Below are positions 1 to 7,101 of a stretch of DNA of 16,629 bases, one piece after another; position 1 is the stretch's first letter; the number at the start of each line of letters is the position of its first letter. This DNA is from SVEL01 sp964573715 (GTDB lineage Bacteria; Bacillota; Clostridia; Lachnospirales; Lachnospiraceae): positions 1 to 16,629 of the forward strand of contig CAZNKR010000036.1 in assembly GCA_964573715.1 (NCBI GenBank), given 5' to 3'. The translations under genes and the position numbers were made by a program. Under the pieces are notes generated by a model. The model saw only the letters and a program-made list of their open reading frames with translations. It made no database searches and had not been told where the DNA came from.

Positions 1-607
1 TAAGATTGTATTCTGCATTACCAACTGTTCCGATTGTTGCACGGCAGTTGATTGGAACCATTCTCATTTCACCTGATGGAAGTCTAAGTGTTGCGTATTT
101 GCCTTCTTTTGCCATAAGCTGAGCACTTGCGCCTGCTGTACGAACAAGCTGTCCGCCTCTGCCTGCATAAAGCTCAATGTTATGAACGCTTGTACCTACA
201 GGAATCTCTGAAAGAGGTAAGCAGTTACCTACTCTTACTTCAGCCTCAGGTCCATTCATAACCTTCATGCCATCTGTAAGTCCCTGTGGAGCAAGGATAT
301 ATGACTTCTCGCCATCTGCATAGCAGATTAATGCGATGTTTGCTGTTCTGTTTGGATCGTACTCGATTCCAACTACTGTTGCAGGAATTCCATCCTTATT
401 TCTCTTGAAATCAATAAGTCTGTATTTCTGTCTGTTTCCACCACCCTGATGTCTTACAGTGATCTTACCCTGATTGTTACGTCCTGCATTGTTTTTCTTA
501 GATGCAAGAAGTGACTTTTCAGGAGTCTTCTTTGTGATCTCTGCGAAATCAGAACCAGTCATGTTTCTTCTGGAAGGTGTATATGGGTTGTATGATTTAA
601 TTCCCAT
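1..607 (-). CDS. rplB: 50S ribosomal protein L2, partial (C-terminus beyond left edge)
   Basis: L2 is a primary 23S rRNA-binding protein of the large subunit, needed for subunit joining and the peptidyl-transferase centre. The visible 202 codons begin MGIKSYNPYTPSRRNMTG and include the conserved stretch KITVRHQGGGNRQKYR and, further on, GRGGQLVRTAGASAQ, both diagnostic for L2. The family is about 275 residues long, so roughly the last quarter lies outside the window. The start at 607 is set by an AGGAGA ribosome binding site a few bases upstream. It follows rplW in the usual S10 order, but the 140-nt spacer between them is much longer than normal for this operon. Confidence 0.97.
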   Translation of the reverse strand, partial: MGIKSYNPYTPSRRNMTGSDFAEITKKTPEKSLLASKKNNAGRNNQGKITVRHQGGGNRQKYRLIDFKRNKDGIPATVVGIEYDPNRTANIALICYADGEKSYILAPQGLTDGMKVMNGPEAEVRVGNCLPLSEIPVGTSVHNIELYAGRGGQLVRTAGASAQLMAKEGKYATLRLPSGEMRMVPINCRATIGTVGNAEYNL

Positions 608-747
608 TTTCTTTCTCCTTTCGATGTCTCTTTGTGACTTATCAACGCCGCCTGGCGTTCTATTCTAAATTCACAATTCAGTGTTCCACCGTCTTATGAA
701 TTCATCTGCCGCAATATTTTCATCACCTTTTCTACGGCAGCATCTGA
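608..747 (-). other. Long rplW-rplB intercistronic spacer with inverted repeats
   Basis: This 140-nt spacer inside the S10 operon holds no gene that I can see. It contains the inverted repeat CTGCCG (706-711) with CGGCAG (735-740), a hairpin of AACGCC (644-649) with GGCGTT (654-659) around a 4-nt loop, and the palindrome ATGAATTCAT (696-705). These would form stems in the mRNA just before the rplB ribosome binding site. No U-run follows them, so they do not look like terminators. A role in processing or translational control is inference. Confidence 0.45.
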
Positions 748-1047
748 TTAAAGACCTGCGAAGATTTCAATATCTGCGCTTTCAGCTGTAAGCTGAACAA
801 CAGCCTTCTTAGTAGCAGATGTCTTACCTGATGTAGCGCCTCTTCTACGAGTCTTGCCATCAAGATTAGAAGTGTTAACCTTGGAAACCTTAACTCCGTC
901 AAACATCTTCTCAACTGCTTCTTTAATCTGAGTTTTGTTAGCTTCTGGATGTACAAGGAATGTGTATTTCTTTGCACCCATGTCAGCCATACTTCTCTCA
1001 GTAATAACAGGTTTAAGAATTACATCGTAATACTGTACGTTTGCCAT
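748..1047 (-). CDS. rplW: 50S ribosomal protein L23
   Basis: L23 binds 23S rRNA at the polypeptide exit tunnel and is the docking site for trigger factor and the signal recognition particle. The 99-residue protein has the normal family length. It contains the L23 core (VILKPVITERS near the start, then YTFLVHPEANKTQIKEAVE) and a basic RRRG segment in the rRNA-binding loop. Its ATG overlaps the rplD stop codon by one base (TAATG), which indicates translational coupling to rplD. Confidence 0.98.
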   Translation of the reverse strand: MANVQYYDVILKPVITERSMADMGAKKYTFLVHPEANKTQIKEAVEKMFDGVKVSKVNTSNLDGKTRRRGATSGKTSATKKAVVQLTAESADIEIFAGL

Positions 1048-1667
1048 TATGCATACACCTCCTCGATTGTTGCTACTGCATCCTTTGTTACAATCAGTCT
1101 GTCATATTTAAGAATGTCATAAACATTGATTGTGTTAGTTAATGCTGTCTTAACATCTGGAATATTTCTTGCTGATAATACAACGTTCTTGTCGTTATCA
1201 TTAAGAACTACTAATGCTTTGCTAACCTTAAGGTTATCTAAAACAGCTGTCATGTTCTTAGTCTTAATTTCGTTAAAGCTAAGACCCTCAACTACTATCA
1301 TCTTCTCCTCAGCTACCTTTGAGGTAAGAACTGATTTAAGTGCAAGATTCTTTTCTTTCTTATTCATCTTGAAAGAATAATCTCTTGGCTTTGGTGCGAA
1401 TACAACGCCACCGCCTGTCCACTGTGGAGATCTTGTTGAACCCTGTCTTGCATGACCTGTTCCCTTCTGTCTCCATGGCTTTCTTCCGCCACCGCTGACT
1501 TCTGAACGAGTCTTAGCACTCTGAGTTCCCTGTCTGTTATTAGCAAGCTGGCTTAAAACTGCCATGTGTACTAAGTGCTCATTAACCTCAACACCAAATA
1601 CTGCATCATTAAGTTCCATATCGCCAACTTTATTGCCGTCAATATTGTAAACAGATACTTTTGCCAT
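1047..1667 (-). CDS. rplD: 50S ribosomal protein L4
   Basis: L4 is an early-assembly 23S rRNA-binding protein whose extended loop lines the exit tunnel. In E. coli it also represses its own S10 operon. The 206-residue length is typical. The conserved loop is clear (GGGRKPWRQKGTGHARQGS, about residues 60-78), followed by PQWTGGG and a FAPKPRDY segment. A GGAGG site stands upstream of the ATG at 1667. It lies 29 nt after rplC and overlaps rplW by one base, so the three are tightly linked. Whether this L4 also regulates the operon is unknown; the structured leader upstream of rpsJ makes that worth considering. Confidence 0.98.
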   Translation of the reverse strand: MAKVSVYNIDGNKVGDMELNDAVFGVEVNEHLVHMAVLSQLANNRQGTQSAKTRSEVSGGGRKPWRQKGTGHARQGSTRSPQWTGGGVVFAPKPRDYSFKMNKKEKNLALKSVLTSKVAEEKMIVVEGLSFNEIKTKNMTAVLDNLKVSKALVVLNDNDKNVVLSARNIPDVKTALTNTINVYDILKYDRLIVTKDAVATIEEVYA

Positions 1668-1697
1668 CTGTGTGTTCCTCCTTCCTGAAAATCAGTC

Positions 1698-2333
1698 TTA
1701 TTTAACTGACTTTACTGACTCTTTCAATGTTACTAAAGATTTCTTAGGTCCTGGTACAGCGCCCTTTACTAAGATTAAATTGTTGTCAACATCTACTTTT
1801 ACGACTTCGAGATTCTGAATTGTAATCTTCTTAGCTCCCATATGGCCAGGCATTCCTTTTCCTTTGAATACACGGCTAGGATCTGATGAAGAACCATTAG
1901 AACCCTGATGACGATGGAATTTAGAACCATGAGCCATAGGTCCTCTTGACTGACCAAATCTCTTAATTGCGCCCTGGAATCCTTTTCCCTTTGCAATTGC
2001 TGTTGCGTCTACTTTGTCGCCAGCTGCAAAGATATCAGCTTTGATTTCATCTTTAACCGAATAATCCTCAGCGTTCTCAAACTTGAATTCTCTTACATAT
2101 CTCTTGTAAGAAACTCCTGCCTTGTCAAAGTGTCCTTTAACTGCTTTGTTTACTAACTTTTCTCTTTTATCAGAAAAGCCAACCTGTACTGCCTTGTATC
2201 CATCGTTCTCAACTGTCTTAATCTGAGTTACGACACATGGTCCAGCCTGAAGTACAGTTACTGGTGTTAATGCACCATCTTCATTGAAGATTTGAGTCAT
2301 TCCGACTTTTGTTGCTAAAATAGCTTTCTTCAT
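1698..2333 (-). CDS. rplC: 50S ribosomal protein L3
   Basis: L3 binds near the 3' end of 23S rRNA and helps start large-subunit assembly. The 211-residue protein begins MKKAILATKVGMTQIF, the standard L3 N-terminus. It carries the signature KGKGFQGAIKRFGQSRGPMAHGS and then GMPGHMGAKKITIQNL. The ATG at 2333 follows a CAGGAGGTAA ribosome binding site. The spacer to rpsJ upstream is 170 nt, which is unusual, since rpsJ and rplC normally lie close together. Downstream it is 30 nt from rplD. Confidence 0.98.
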   Translation of the reverse strand: MKKAILATKVGMTQIFNEDGALTPVTVLQAGPCVVTQIKTVENDGYKAVQVGFSDKREKLVNKAVKGHFDKAGVSYKRYVREFKFENAEDYSVKDEIKADIFAAGDKVDATAIAKGKGFQGAIKRFGQSRGPMAHGSKFHRHQGSNGSSSDPSRVFKGKGMPGHMGAKKITIQNLEVVKVDVDNNLILVKGAVPGPKKSLVTLKESVKSVK

Positions 2334-2503
2334 TTTGTTACCTCCTGTTTAGTCTACAGCGGTTTTCCCAGTTTCCTGCGAAAACATCCTAGAACAGTCC
2401 AATATAAGTGGAACACTATATTACAATATGTTGATTCCGTTTGGAATTTGGAAGTGTTACTTCTATATTTAACCTTTAGGATTTTCTTGCTTGATTTGAT
2501 GAA
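2334..2503 (-). other. Long rpsJ-rplC spacer with three hairpins
   Basis: The 170-nt spacer holds no gene that I can find but is rich in inverted repeats. AATATAAGTG (2401-2410) pairs with CACTATATT (2414-2422) with one bulge. ATTCC (2434-2438) pairs with GGAAT (2443-2447) around GTTT. GTTTTC (2362-2367) pairs with GAAAAC (2380-2385). The last hairpin encloses, on the mRNA strand, AGGAAACTGG, a 10-mer also found inside a hairpin in the leader of rpsJ (2967-2976). No U-run follows, so termination is unlikely. A second regulatory or processing site is possible. Confidence 0.45.
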
Positions 2504-2821
2504 TTATTTGTTTTTCATCTTGATGTCGATATATACACCTGCTGGCATTTCTAATCTAGATAATGCGTCTACAGTTTTCTGAGATGGTGTGATGATATCG
2601 ATGAGTCTCTTATGAGTTCTCTGTTCGAACTGTTCTCTAGAATCTTTGTACTTGTGTACAGCTCTAAGAATAGTTACTACTTCCTTCTTTGTTGGAAGTG
2701 GTACTGGTCCGCTAACCTGTGCACCTGTCTTCTTAACAGTTTCGATAATTTTTCCAGCTGACTGATCGATTAACTGATGATCATAAGCCTTCAATGTGAT
2801 TCTCATTACTTGACTTGCCAT
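2504..2821 (-). CDS. rpsJ: 30S ribosomal protein S10
   Basis: S10 is a small-subunit head protein that also partners NusB in transcription antitermination. The 105-residue protein shows the standard S10 pattern: MRITLKAYDHQLIDQSA near the start, then GPVPLPTKKEVVTILR, and THKRLIDI in the last third. It is the first gene of the S10 operon here. The ATG at 2821 follows AGGAGGCGAC and a run of seven T, a slightly long spacing. AAAAGT and ACTTTT flank the ribosome binding site and could place it in the loop of a small hairpin. Confidence 0.98.
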   Translation of the reverse strand: MASQVMRITLKAYDHQLIDQSAGKIIETVKKTGAQVSGPVPLPTKKEVVTILRAVHKYKDSREQFEQRTHKRLIDIITPSQKTVDALSRLEMPAGVYIDIKMKNK

Positions 2822-2861
2822 AAAAAAAGTCGCCTCCTTTTCGCACTTTTAACTAAGTACA

Positions 2862-2964
2862 ACAAGCGGTGACTGTACACTCTTCCGTGTGTGTCGTAAT
2901 TATTTACAACATCTACACGTTGTTTCCGTACTAGTACGGACATGTGGTTTGTACAGTGACTTGT
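2862..2964 (-). ncRNA. Structured 5' leader of rpsJ, candidate ribosomal-protein leader RNA
   Basis: The transcribed leader upstream of rpsJ is over 200 nt and full of pairing sequence. An outer helix joins ACTGTACA (2872-2879) with TGTACAGT (2950-2957) and continues as ACAAG (2862-2866) with CTTGT (2960-2964). Inside lie the perfect palindrome TCCGTACTAGTACGGA (2925-2940) and the hairpin ACAAC (2906-2910) with GTTGT (2919-2923). Further 5' are CTGCTT/AAGCAG (3003-3020) and TCAATG/CATTGA (3042-3059). A closed multi-branch fold before the first ribosomal gene fits a feedback leader bound by a ribosomal protein. I see no T-box motif. Which protein binds it, if any, cannot be read from the sequence. 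Confidence 0.55.
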
Positions 2965-3061
2965 CGCCAGTTTCCTAACTTGACATTCGCTCCACGGAAA
3001 ACCTGCTTTTTTTCAAGCAGCAACCTCTCGCTTCTACGCTATCAATGTCACAGCATTGAGT

Positions 3062-3090
3062 AGTTTACACTATATTACAAGCAAATGCAA
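3062..3090 (-). promoter_or_regulatory. Sigma-70-type promoter of the S10 operon
   Basis: On the minus strand TTGCAT (3085-3090) and TAAACT (3062-3067) are separated by exactly 17 nt, a good housekeeping promoter. Transcription would begin near 3055, giving a leader of about 235 nt before rpsJ. The region between this promoter and the YibE/F remnant is A/T-rich with no convincing terminator. Confidence 0.6.
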
Positions 3091-3119
3091 GCTTTTTTTA
3101 TTTATTTTTTGCTTGATTC

Positions 3120-3975
3120 TTAATTTCCTTTTTTCATAATCTTTGATGATATATCTGAAACAAAAGGAACTGTTAATATTACACCCATAGTACCAGCAAT
3201 ACCTCTTAATATTTCTATTACAATAGAATAGGTATTAATTACTTGAAGATAAGGAAATGCATATGCATATATTACTACCATTGTATTTACCGAATTGCCA
3301 ATGAAAGCTAGTATCAACGTATTCGACATTGTTCCTATCATATCTCTGCCTACTGATATTCCTGATTTAAACAAATCCTTGCTAGTAAGCTTTGTATCTA
3401 TTTGATTAACTTCATTTATTGTAGATGACACAGACATGGCCACATCCATTACTGCTCCTAGTGATGCCATCAATATACCTGAAAACAATAATCCACCAAT
3501 ATCAAGCTTGGAATTTTGCCCAACATAAATTAGTGTCTCAATATTCTCTACATTATACCCTGATATGTGCGCCAGCTTTCCAAATATTATTGCAATCATT
3601 CCTGCTATTACTATTCCTCAAATCGTTCCTAGAATGGCGCAAATTGTTTTTTTACTAAAGTCACCAATAAGTATCATTGAAATAATTACTATTAATATAG
3701 AAGAAACTACTGCAGCCAAGAATGGATTTACCCCTATATACATTAATGGAATATACATATTCATTATTACCACAAATGTAAATATCAATGCAATTATGGA
3801 ATTAATTCCTTTCTTTCCACCCACTAACCAAATACATATAAGAAACAATCCAATTAAAATGTAAAGCACCATACCCCTATCATATCCATATACACTTCTG
3901 GAAATATTACCATCATATTCGCTTATTCTTACGATAACCTTTGTACCCACCACACAATTAGCACCATATAAAAAA
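3120..3975 (-). pseudogene. YibE/F-like membrane protein, 5'-truncated and with an in-frame stop
   Basis: YibE/F proteins (PF07907) are polytopic membrane proteins of poorly known function. One frame reads from about 3975 to the TAA at 3120. It gives the family's conserved parts: VGTKVIVRIS, then YDRGMVLYILIGLFLICIW, then the region with GAVMDVAMSVSSTINE and GRDMIGTMSNTLILAFIGNS, and hydrophobic helices to the end. A TGA at 3618-3620 interrupts it at a position where the family usually has Gly, so one base change (GGA to TGA) explains it. The expected N-terminal membrane segment is missing: the frame upstream of about 3975 turns into out-of-frame phosphatase sequence. No ribosome binding site serves the remaining reading frame. 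I judge it non-functional. Confidence 0.8.
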
Positions 3976-5220
3976 CTTACTACCAGATGCCGACCCAGCT
4001 GCAATATACAGCGTTCCCTCCGGATTTGTAGCAATATTATTTGAACCATCATAATCAATGGCTGTACCATCAATAATCTGGTAGCTTCTAGCGTATGAAT
4101 GATCATGTCCAGTTAAGCATACATCAATTTTAAATTCATCTATAAATGGAGCAAATAAAATTCTTAGATTTGCACCGTTAATATCTGAATGTGGAGATCC
4201 AGAGCCATAAATATCATGATGTAACATAACTATTTTCCATTTCGCATTTTCATTACTTACAACGGCCTTTTCCATAAGTTCTCTATGTTCTTCAACATTA
4301 CGATTATTACTATTCAAACTAATAACCAGGTTATCACCATTGCTAAAATAATAATCACCACCTTATGTTGTAGAGCCTAAATCATCATCGGAGTTTGGAT
4401 TGTTATAGTGTAGTGAATAATCATCACCCTTGCTTTCATGATTACCAATAGTGGTTGCCACTGGTACGCTTCTTAAGGCAACAGGATATAAATAACCAGC
4501 GTATTCCGATTCTCTTATGCTGCTTCCATTTCCGTCTGGTGTAGAATAATCAATTTGGTCCCCAGCTGAAAGAATAAATGCCGCATTAGGAGCTGTTTCA
4601 ATCGCTTTTGTCAATGTTTTATTCCAGTTATATGTATCTACGGCAATGTTTGTATCATCATCAATTCCCTGTCCAGTACTTCCTGATGCACCAATCTGTG
4701 GATCACCAACTAAGATTACATCATAGGAATCTGATGATTTAGATTTGTATGTATAGACATCTGACCATGTGGTACCATTATCTGAAGAATACTGATAATA
4801 ATATGTAGTGTTAGGTTGAATGTCGCCAACAATACTAACCTTGTTTGAGATTGTGTAATTTGTTCCTGCAACATTGGTTTTATCAATTGTAATAGACGTT
4901 CCATCGTAAGTATTTGCACTTGTCATTTGCTCATTATTACTCAATTTAACAACTGCTGTTGTTGAGCTCTCAGAATACCAAGCAAAGTTTAAATCATTTT
5001 CTGTTGCTCCTGGGGTCAATAGGATTTTTCCTGAATTATTTTTCTACGTTTCCCATGTGTTAGTCTTCCATGTTTGATAAGAACTAGTTCCCTGTGTATC
5101 AGTAATTAATGTACTTGACTGACTAGTTTCTCCATAACCAAATACCTGTGGGATAGTAATTGCACTAATCATCGCTGCAGCCATAGTCATTGCTGCAATT
5201 TTTTTAATATTTTTTCTCAT
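3958..5220 (-). pseudogene. Exported purple-acid-phosphatase-like metallophosphoesterase, broken
   Basis: The start at 5220 follows AGGAGAAATAT. The N-terminus (MRKNIKKIAAMTMAAAMIS) is a signal peptide. A fibronectin-like N-terminal domain of the purple acid phosphatase type follows (LTPGATENDLNFAWYS), then the calcineurin-like metal-binding motifs in order: GDPQIG (D about 173), GDQID (about 221), GNHE (about 260), LHHDIYG (about 334) and GHDHSYAR (about 372). The same frame is cut by TAG at codon 59 (5044-5046) and TAA at codon 286 (4363-4365). After AAGSASGSKFF, near 3975, it runs into YibE/F sequence and stops at 3958, so the C-terminal part is gone. With full metal ligands but two stops and a lost 3' end, it is probably a recently dead gene for an exported phosphomonoesterase or nucleotidase. 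Confidence 0.85.
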
Positions 5221-5544
5221 ATATTTCTCCTTTCGTACAAGGTACATTCATAAAATATCAAATAATTGTTAATCAAAGATATGGCCTTCGTTAAGACATT
5301 GTTATGATTTTTTCTTCTATGTTGGAATAATTTTACTTTTATAGGTAATCTTTTATTACTTTATTTCCAAATTTAATTTTACAAAAGAGAAAAAAACTCT
5401 TTATTTTATTTAAAATTTAGTATATAATGCTCTTATAAGAATGATCGGAGGACAAACATAGTGATGCATTTGTATCCTATTATATTTTAGTAGGCTGTTA
5501 AAGGTTTGTACTTACAATAATTATTAATGTTAGGAGAAGATACC
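5221..5544. other. Divergent intergenic region between phosphatase remnant and lipoprotein gene
   Basis: This 324-nt, very AT-rich stretch separates two divergent genes. On the plus strand a TATAAT hexamer stands at 5423-5428 without a convincing -35 box. It is followed by GGAGG (5447-5451) and a tiny frame (GTG 5461 or ATG 5464, peptide MHLYPIIF, stop 5488-5490) before the lipoprotein's own AGGAGA (5532-5537). On the minus strand TTAACA (5267-5272) and TTAACG (5289-5294) lie 22 nt apart, loosely like Pho-box half-sites. I see no other gene. Confidence 0.35.
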
Positions 5545-6108
5545 ATGAAAAAGAAAGCGCAAAAAATTACTACATTACTCTTGGCATGTGTGCTTGTTTT
5601 TAGTTCACTTACCGGATGTACTTCAGGGGGTGAAGCGTCCTCTGCAGCAGTTAAACCAAAATTAATCAATGCACTTAATTCAAAAGATTATAAGACATAT
5701 TTAGATTTAGCTTATCCACCTTATAGAGCTGATATAGAAGCCGAAAAAGAAAAGCTTGGATATTCTGATGAAGAATATATGCAATACTTACAAGACAAAT
5801 ACTTCCCATCAGATGAAACAAATATGATTTCTGAATCAGCTACATCATTTTCAGATTCAAAAGATTTTGATGCCACTCAGCTTGCTTGGATCAATGATCA
5901 ATACATATACTATGATGATTATATGGAAATCACTAGTGCACAAAATGTTACAATTTTAGTAAGAGATCAGAAATATTCCGATACAAATGCTCCAGCATTT
6001 TATGAAATGGATATTATGATTGTTGCTTCAGAAGGCACATATTTCTTTGCATATTTCACTATTTCCGACACACCTTTTGAGAAGGACTCTTCTACAGAAT
6101 CCGAATAA
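5545..6108 (+). CDS. Small lipoprotein of unknown function
   Basis: The 187-residue protein starts at the ATG at 5545, set by AGGAGA about 7 nt upstream. It opens with a lipoprotein signal peptide: basic MKKKAQK, a hydrophobic core, and lipobox LTGC with Cys25 as the lipid-anchored residue. The mature protein should sit on the outer face of the membrane. After a short Ser/Gly/Ala linker comes an acidic, Tyr-rich domain beginning LINALNSKDYKTYLDLAYPPY. This opening resembles the start of the extracytoplasmic domains of the two zinc-ribbon proteins nearby (YFEALNNKDFGDFEDIMYPAF in one of them), a pattern known from NTF2-like/DUF4878-type domains. No enzyme motif is visible. It stands alone between its own weak promoter region and a strong terminator. 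Confidence 0.85.
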   Translation: MKKKAQKITTLLLACVLVFSSLTGCTSGGEASSAAVKPKLINALNSKDYKTYLDLAYPPYRADIEAEKEKLGYSDEEYMQYLQDKYFPSDETNMISESATSFSDSKDFDATQLAWINDQYIYYDDYMEITSAQNVTILVRDQKYSDTNAPAFYEMDIMIVASEGTYFFAYFTISDTPFEKDSSTESE

Positions 6109-6130
6109 CTAAATAAACAATAATAATAAT

Positions 6131-6178
6131 AAATACTTTCATAAGATATTATATTACAACTTATGAAAGTATTTTTTT
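6131..6178 (+). terminator. Intrinsic terminator after the lipoprotein gene, possibly bidirectional
   Basis: A perfect 15-bp stem joins AAATACTTTCATAAG (6131-6145) to its complement (6160-6174) around a 14-nt loop. It is followed by a run of seven T on the plus strand (6172-6178). The minus side has ATTTATTATTATTATT, so it may also stop transcripts of the methyltransferase operon arriving from the right. Confidence 0.85.
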
Positions 6179-6226
6179 ATTGGTATATTTTATTGGTAAA
6201 TTTTATTACCGCATTTTATTGGTATT
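6175..6226. repeat. Four tandem copies of a 13-bp unit
   Basis: Copies start at 6175, 6188, 6201 and 6214, exactly 13 bp apart. Each begins TTTTATT. Three continue GGTA and the third reads ACCG, so GGTAA (6195-6199) and TTACC (6206-6210) can also pair. The block fills the gap between the terminator stem and the stop codon of the methyltransferase gene. It may be a slippage-prone repeat with no function. Confidence 0.75.
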
Positions 6227-6231
6227 TAATT

Positions 6232-7098
6232 TTAGTTAGACGACCATCTTCCTGATGCGCCGCAAGGTAGAATTAAGCCGGAATTTTTAACGGGTAATCC
6301 GATTTCTTCGGCTTCAACTTTACCGCCCCATTTTTTCTTTACAATTTCTGTAGAAATCATATAGTTCAAAACCGATGGTGCTAGCCCCGTTGTATATGAA
6401 TTAATAAGGAAAAATATGGCATCATCTGAAAGTATTTGGGTACACAATTGAACAAAACTGTGTATAGAATCTTCAATTTTCCATATTTCGCCCTTTGGTC
6501 CTCTTCCATAAGAAGGAGGGTCCATAATTATTCCATCATATTTGTTTCCACGTCGAATTTCACGCTCTACAAATTTTACACAATCATCAACTAACCATCT
6601 TATTGATGATTCTTCAAGGCCAGAAGATTTAGCATTTTCCTTCGCCCAAGCTACCATTCCCTTTGAAGCATCAACATGAGTAACATTTGCTCCAGCTGCT
6701 GCCGCTGCTAATGTAGCCCCTCCTGTATATGCAAACAAGTTAAGTACCTTTACTGGTCTTTTTGCAGCTTTGATTTTTTCAGAAAACCAATCCCAATTGG
6801 TTGCTTGCTCAGGAAATAATCCTGTGTGTTTAAAGCTAAATGGCTTTAAATTAAATTTTAATGTTTTATAATCAATAGTCCACTGCTTTGGTAAGTCAAA
6901 AAATTCCCATTCTCCACCGCCCTTTTGTGAACGATGGTAATGGGCATTCATTTTTTTCCAACCTCTATCAGTCTTAGGTGTGTTCCAAATAACTTGTGGA
7001 TCAGGGCGAACCAATGTATAATCGCCCCACCTTTCAAGCTTTTCACCTTGTGAACAATCAATTACTTCGTAATCTTTCCAATTGTTCGCAATCCACAT
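6232..7098 (-). CDS. RlmI-like class I SAM-dependent methyltransferase
   Basis: The 288-residue protein belongs to the COG1092/RlmI-like methyltransferases, whose characterised members methylate cytosine C5 in 23S rRNA. The SAM-binding fold is clear: motif I NLFAYTGG (120-127), the acidic ribose-binding residue in HVDASKG (D143), DDCVKF (171-176), and motif IV DPPSYG (193-198). HTGLFPEQ (91-98) is also typical. The N-terminal PUA RNA-binding domain of E. coli RlmI is absent, so this is the shorter form and its target is uncertain. The ATG lies 3 nt past the stop of the zinc-ribbon gene upstream, and its GAGGA site overlaps that gene's end, so translation is coupled. Why an RNA methyltransferase sits in this operon is not clear. 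Confidence 0.9.
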   Translation of the reverse strand: MWIANNWKDYEVIDCSQGEKLERWGDYTLVRPDPQVIWNTPKTDRGWKKMNAHYHRSQKGGGEWEFFDLPKQWTIDYKTLKFNLKPFSFKHTGLFPEQATNWDWFSEKIKAAKRPVKVLNLFAYTGGATLAAAAAGANVTHVDASKGMVAWAKENAKSSGLEESSIRWLVDDCVKFVEREIRRGNKYDGIIMDPPSYGRGPKGEIWKIEDSIHSFVQLCTQILSDDAIFFLINSYTTGLAPSVLNYMISTEIVKKKWGGKVEAEEIGLPVKNSGLILPCGASGRWSSN

Positions 7099-7101
7099 TA
7101 T

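Noticed and set aside
2822..3061. T-box or known metabolite riboswitch upstream of rpsJ
   Set aside because: I found no T-box sequence and no core motif of a familiar riboswitch; the gene downstream is ribosomal.
3079..3119. CAAGC...GCTTG inverted repeat as terminator of the YibE/F remnant
   Set aside because: Short stem with a long A/T loop and no T-run on the minus strand side.
3975..4106. N-terminal extension of the YibE/F frame up to 4106
   Set aside because: This part is the phosphatase coding sequence read in the wrong frame and shows no membrane-protein character.
3120..5220. Stop-codon reassignment or selenocysteine as an explanation for the in-frame stops
   Set aside because: TAG, TAA and TGA all occur in these genes, and the intact genes use TAA, TGA or TAG normally. 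No single recoding explains them.
5384..5402. AAAGAG/CTCTTT hairpin as a terminator
   Set aside because: A 6-bp A/T-rich stem with an all-A loop in a homopolymer-rich region, with no gene ending nearby on either strand.
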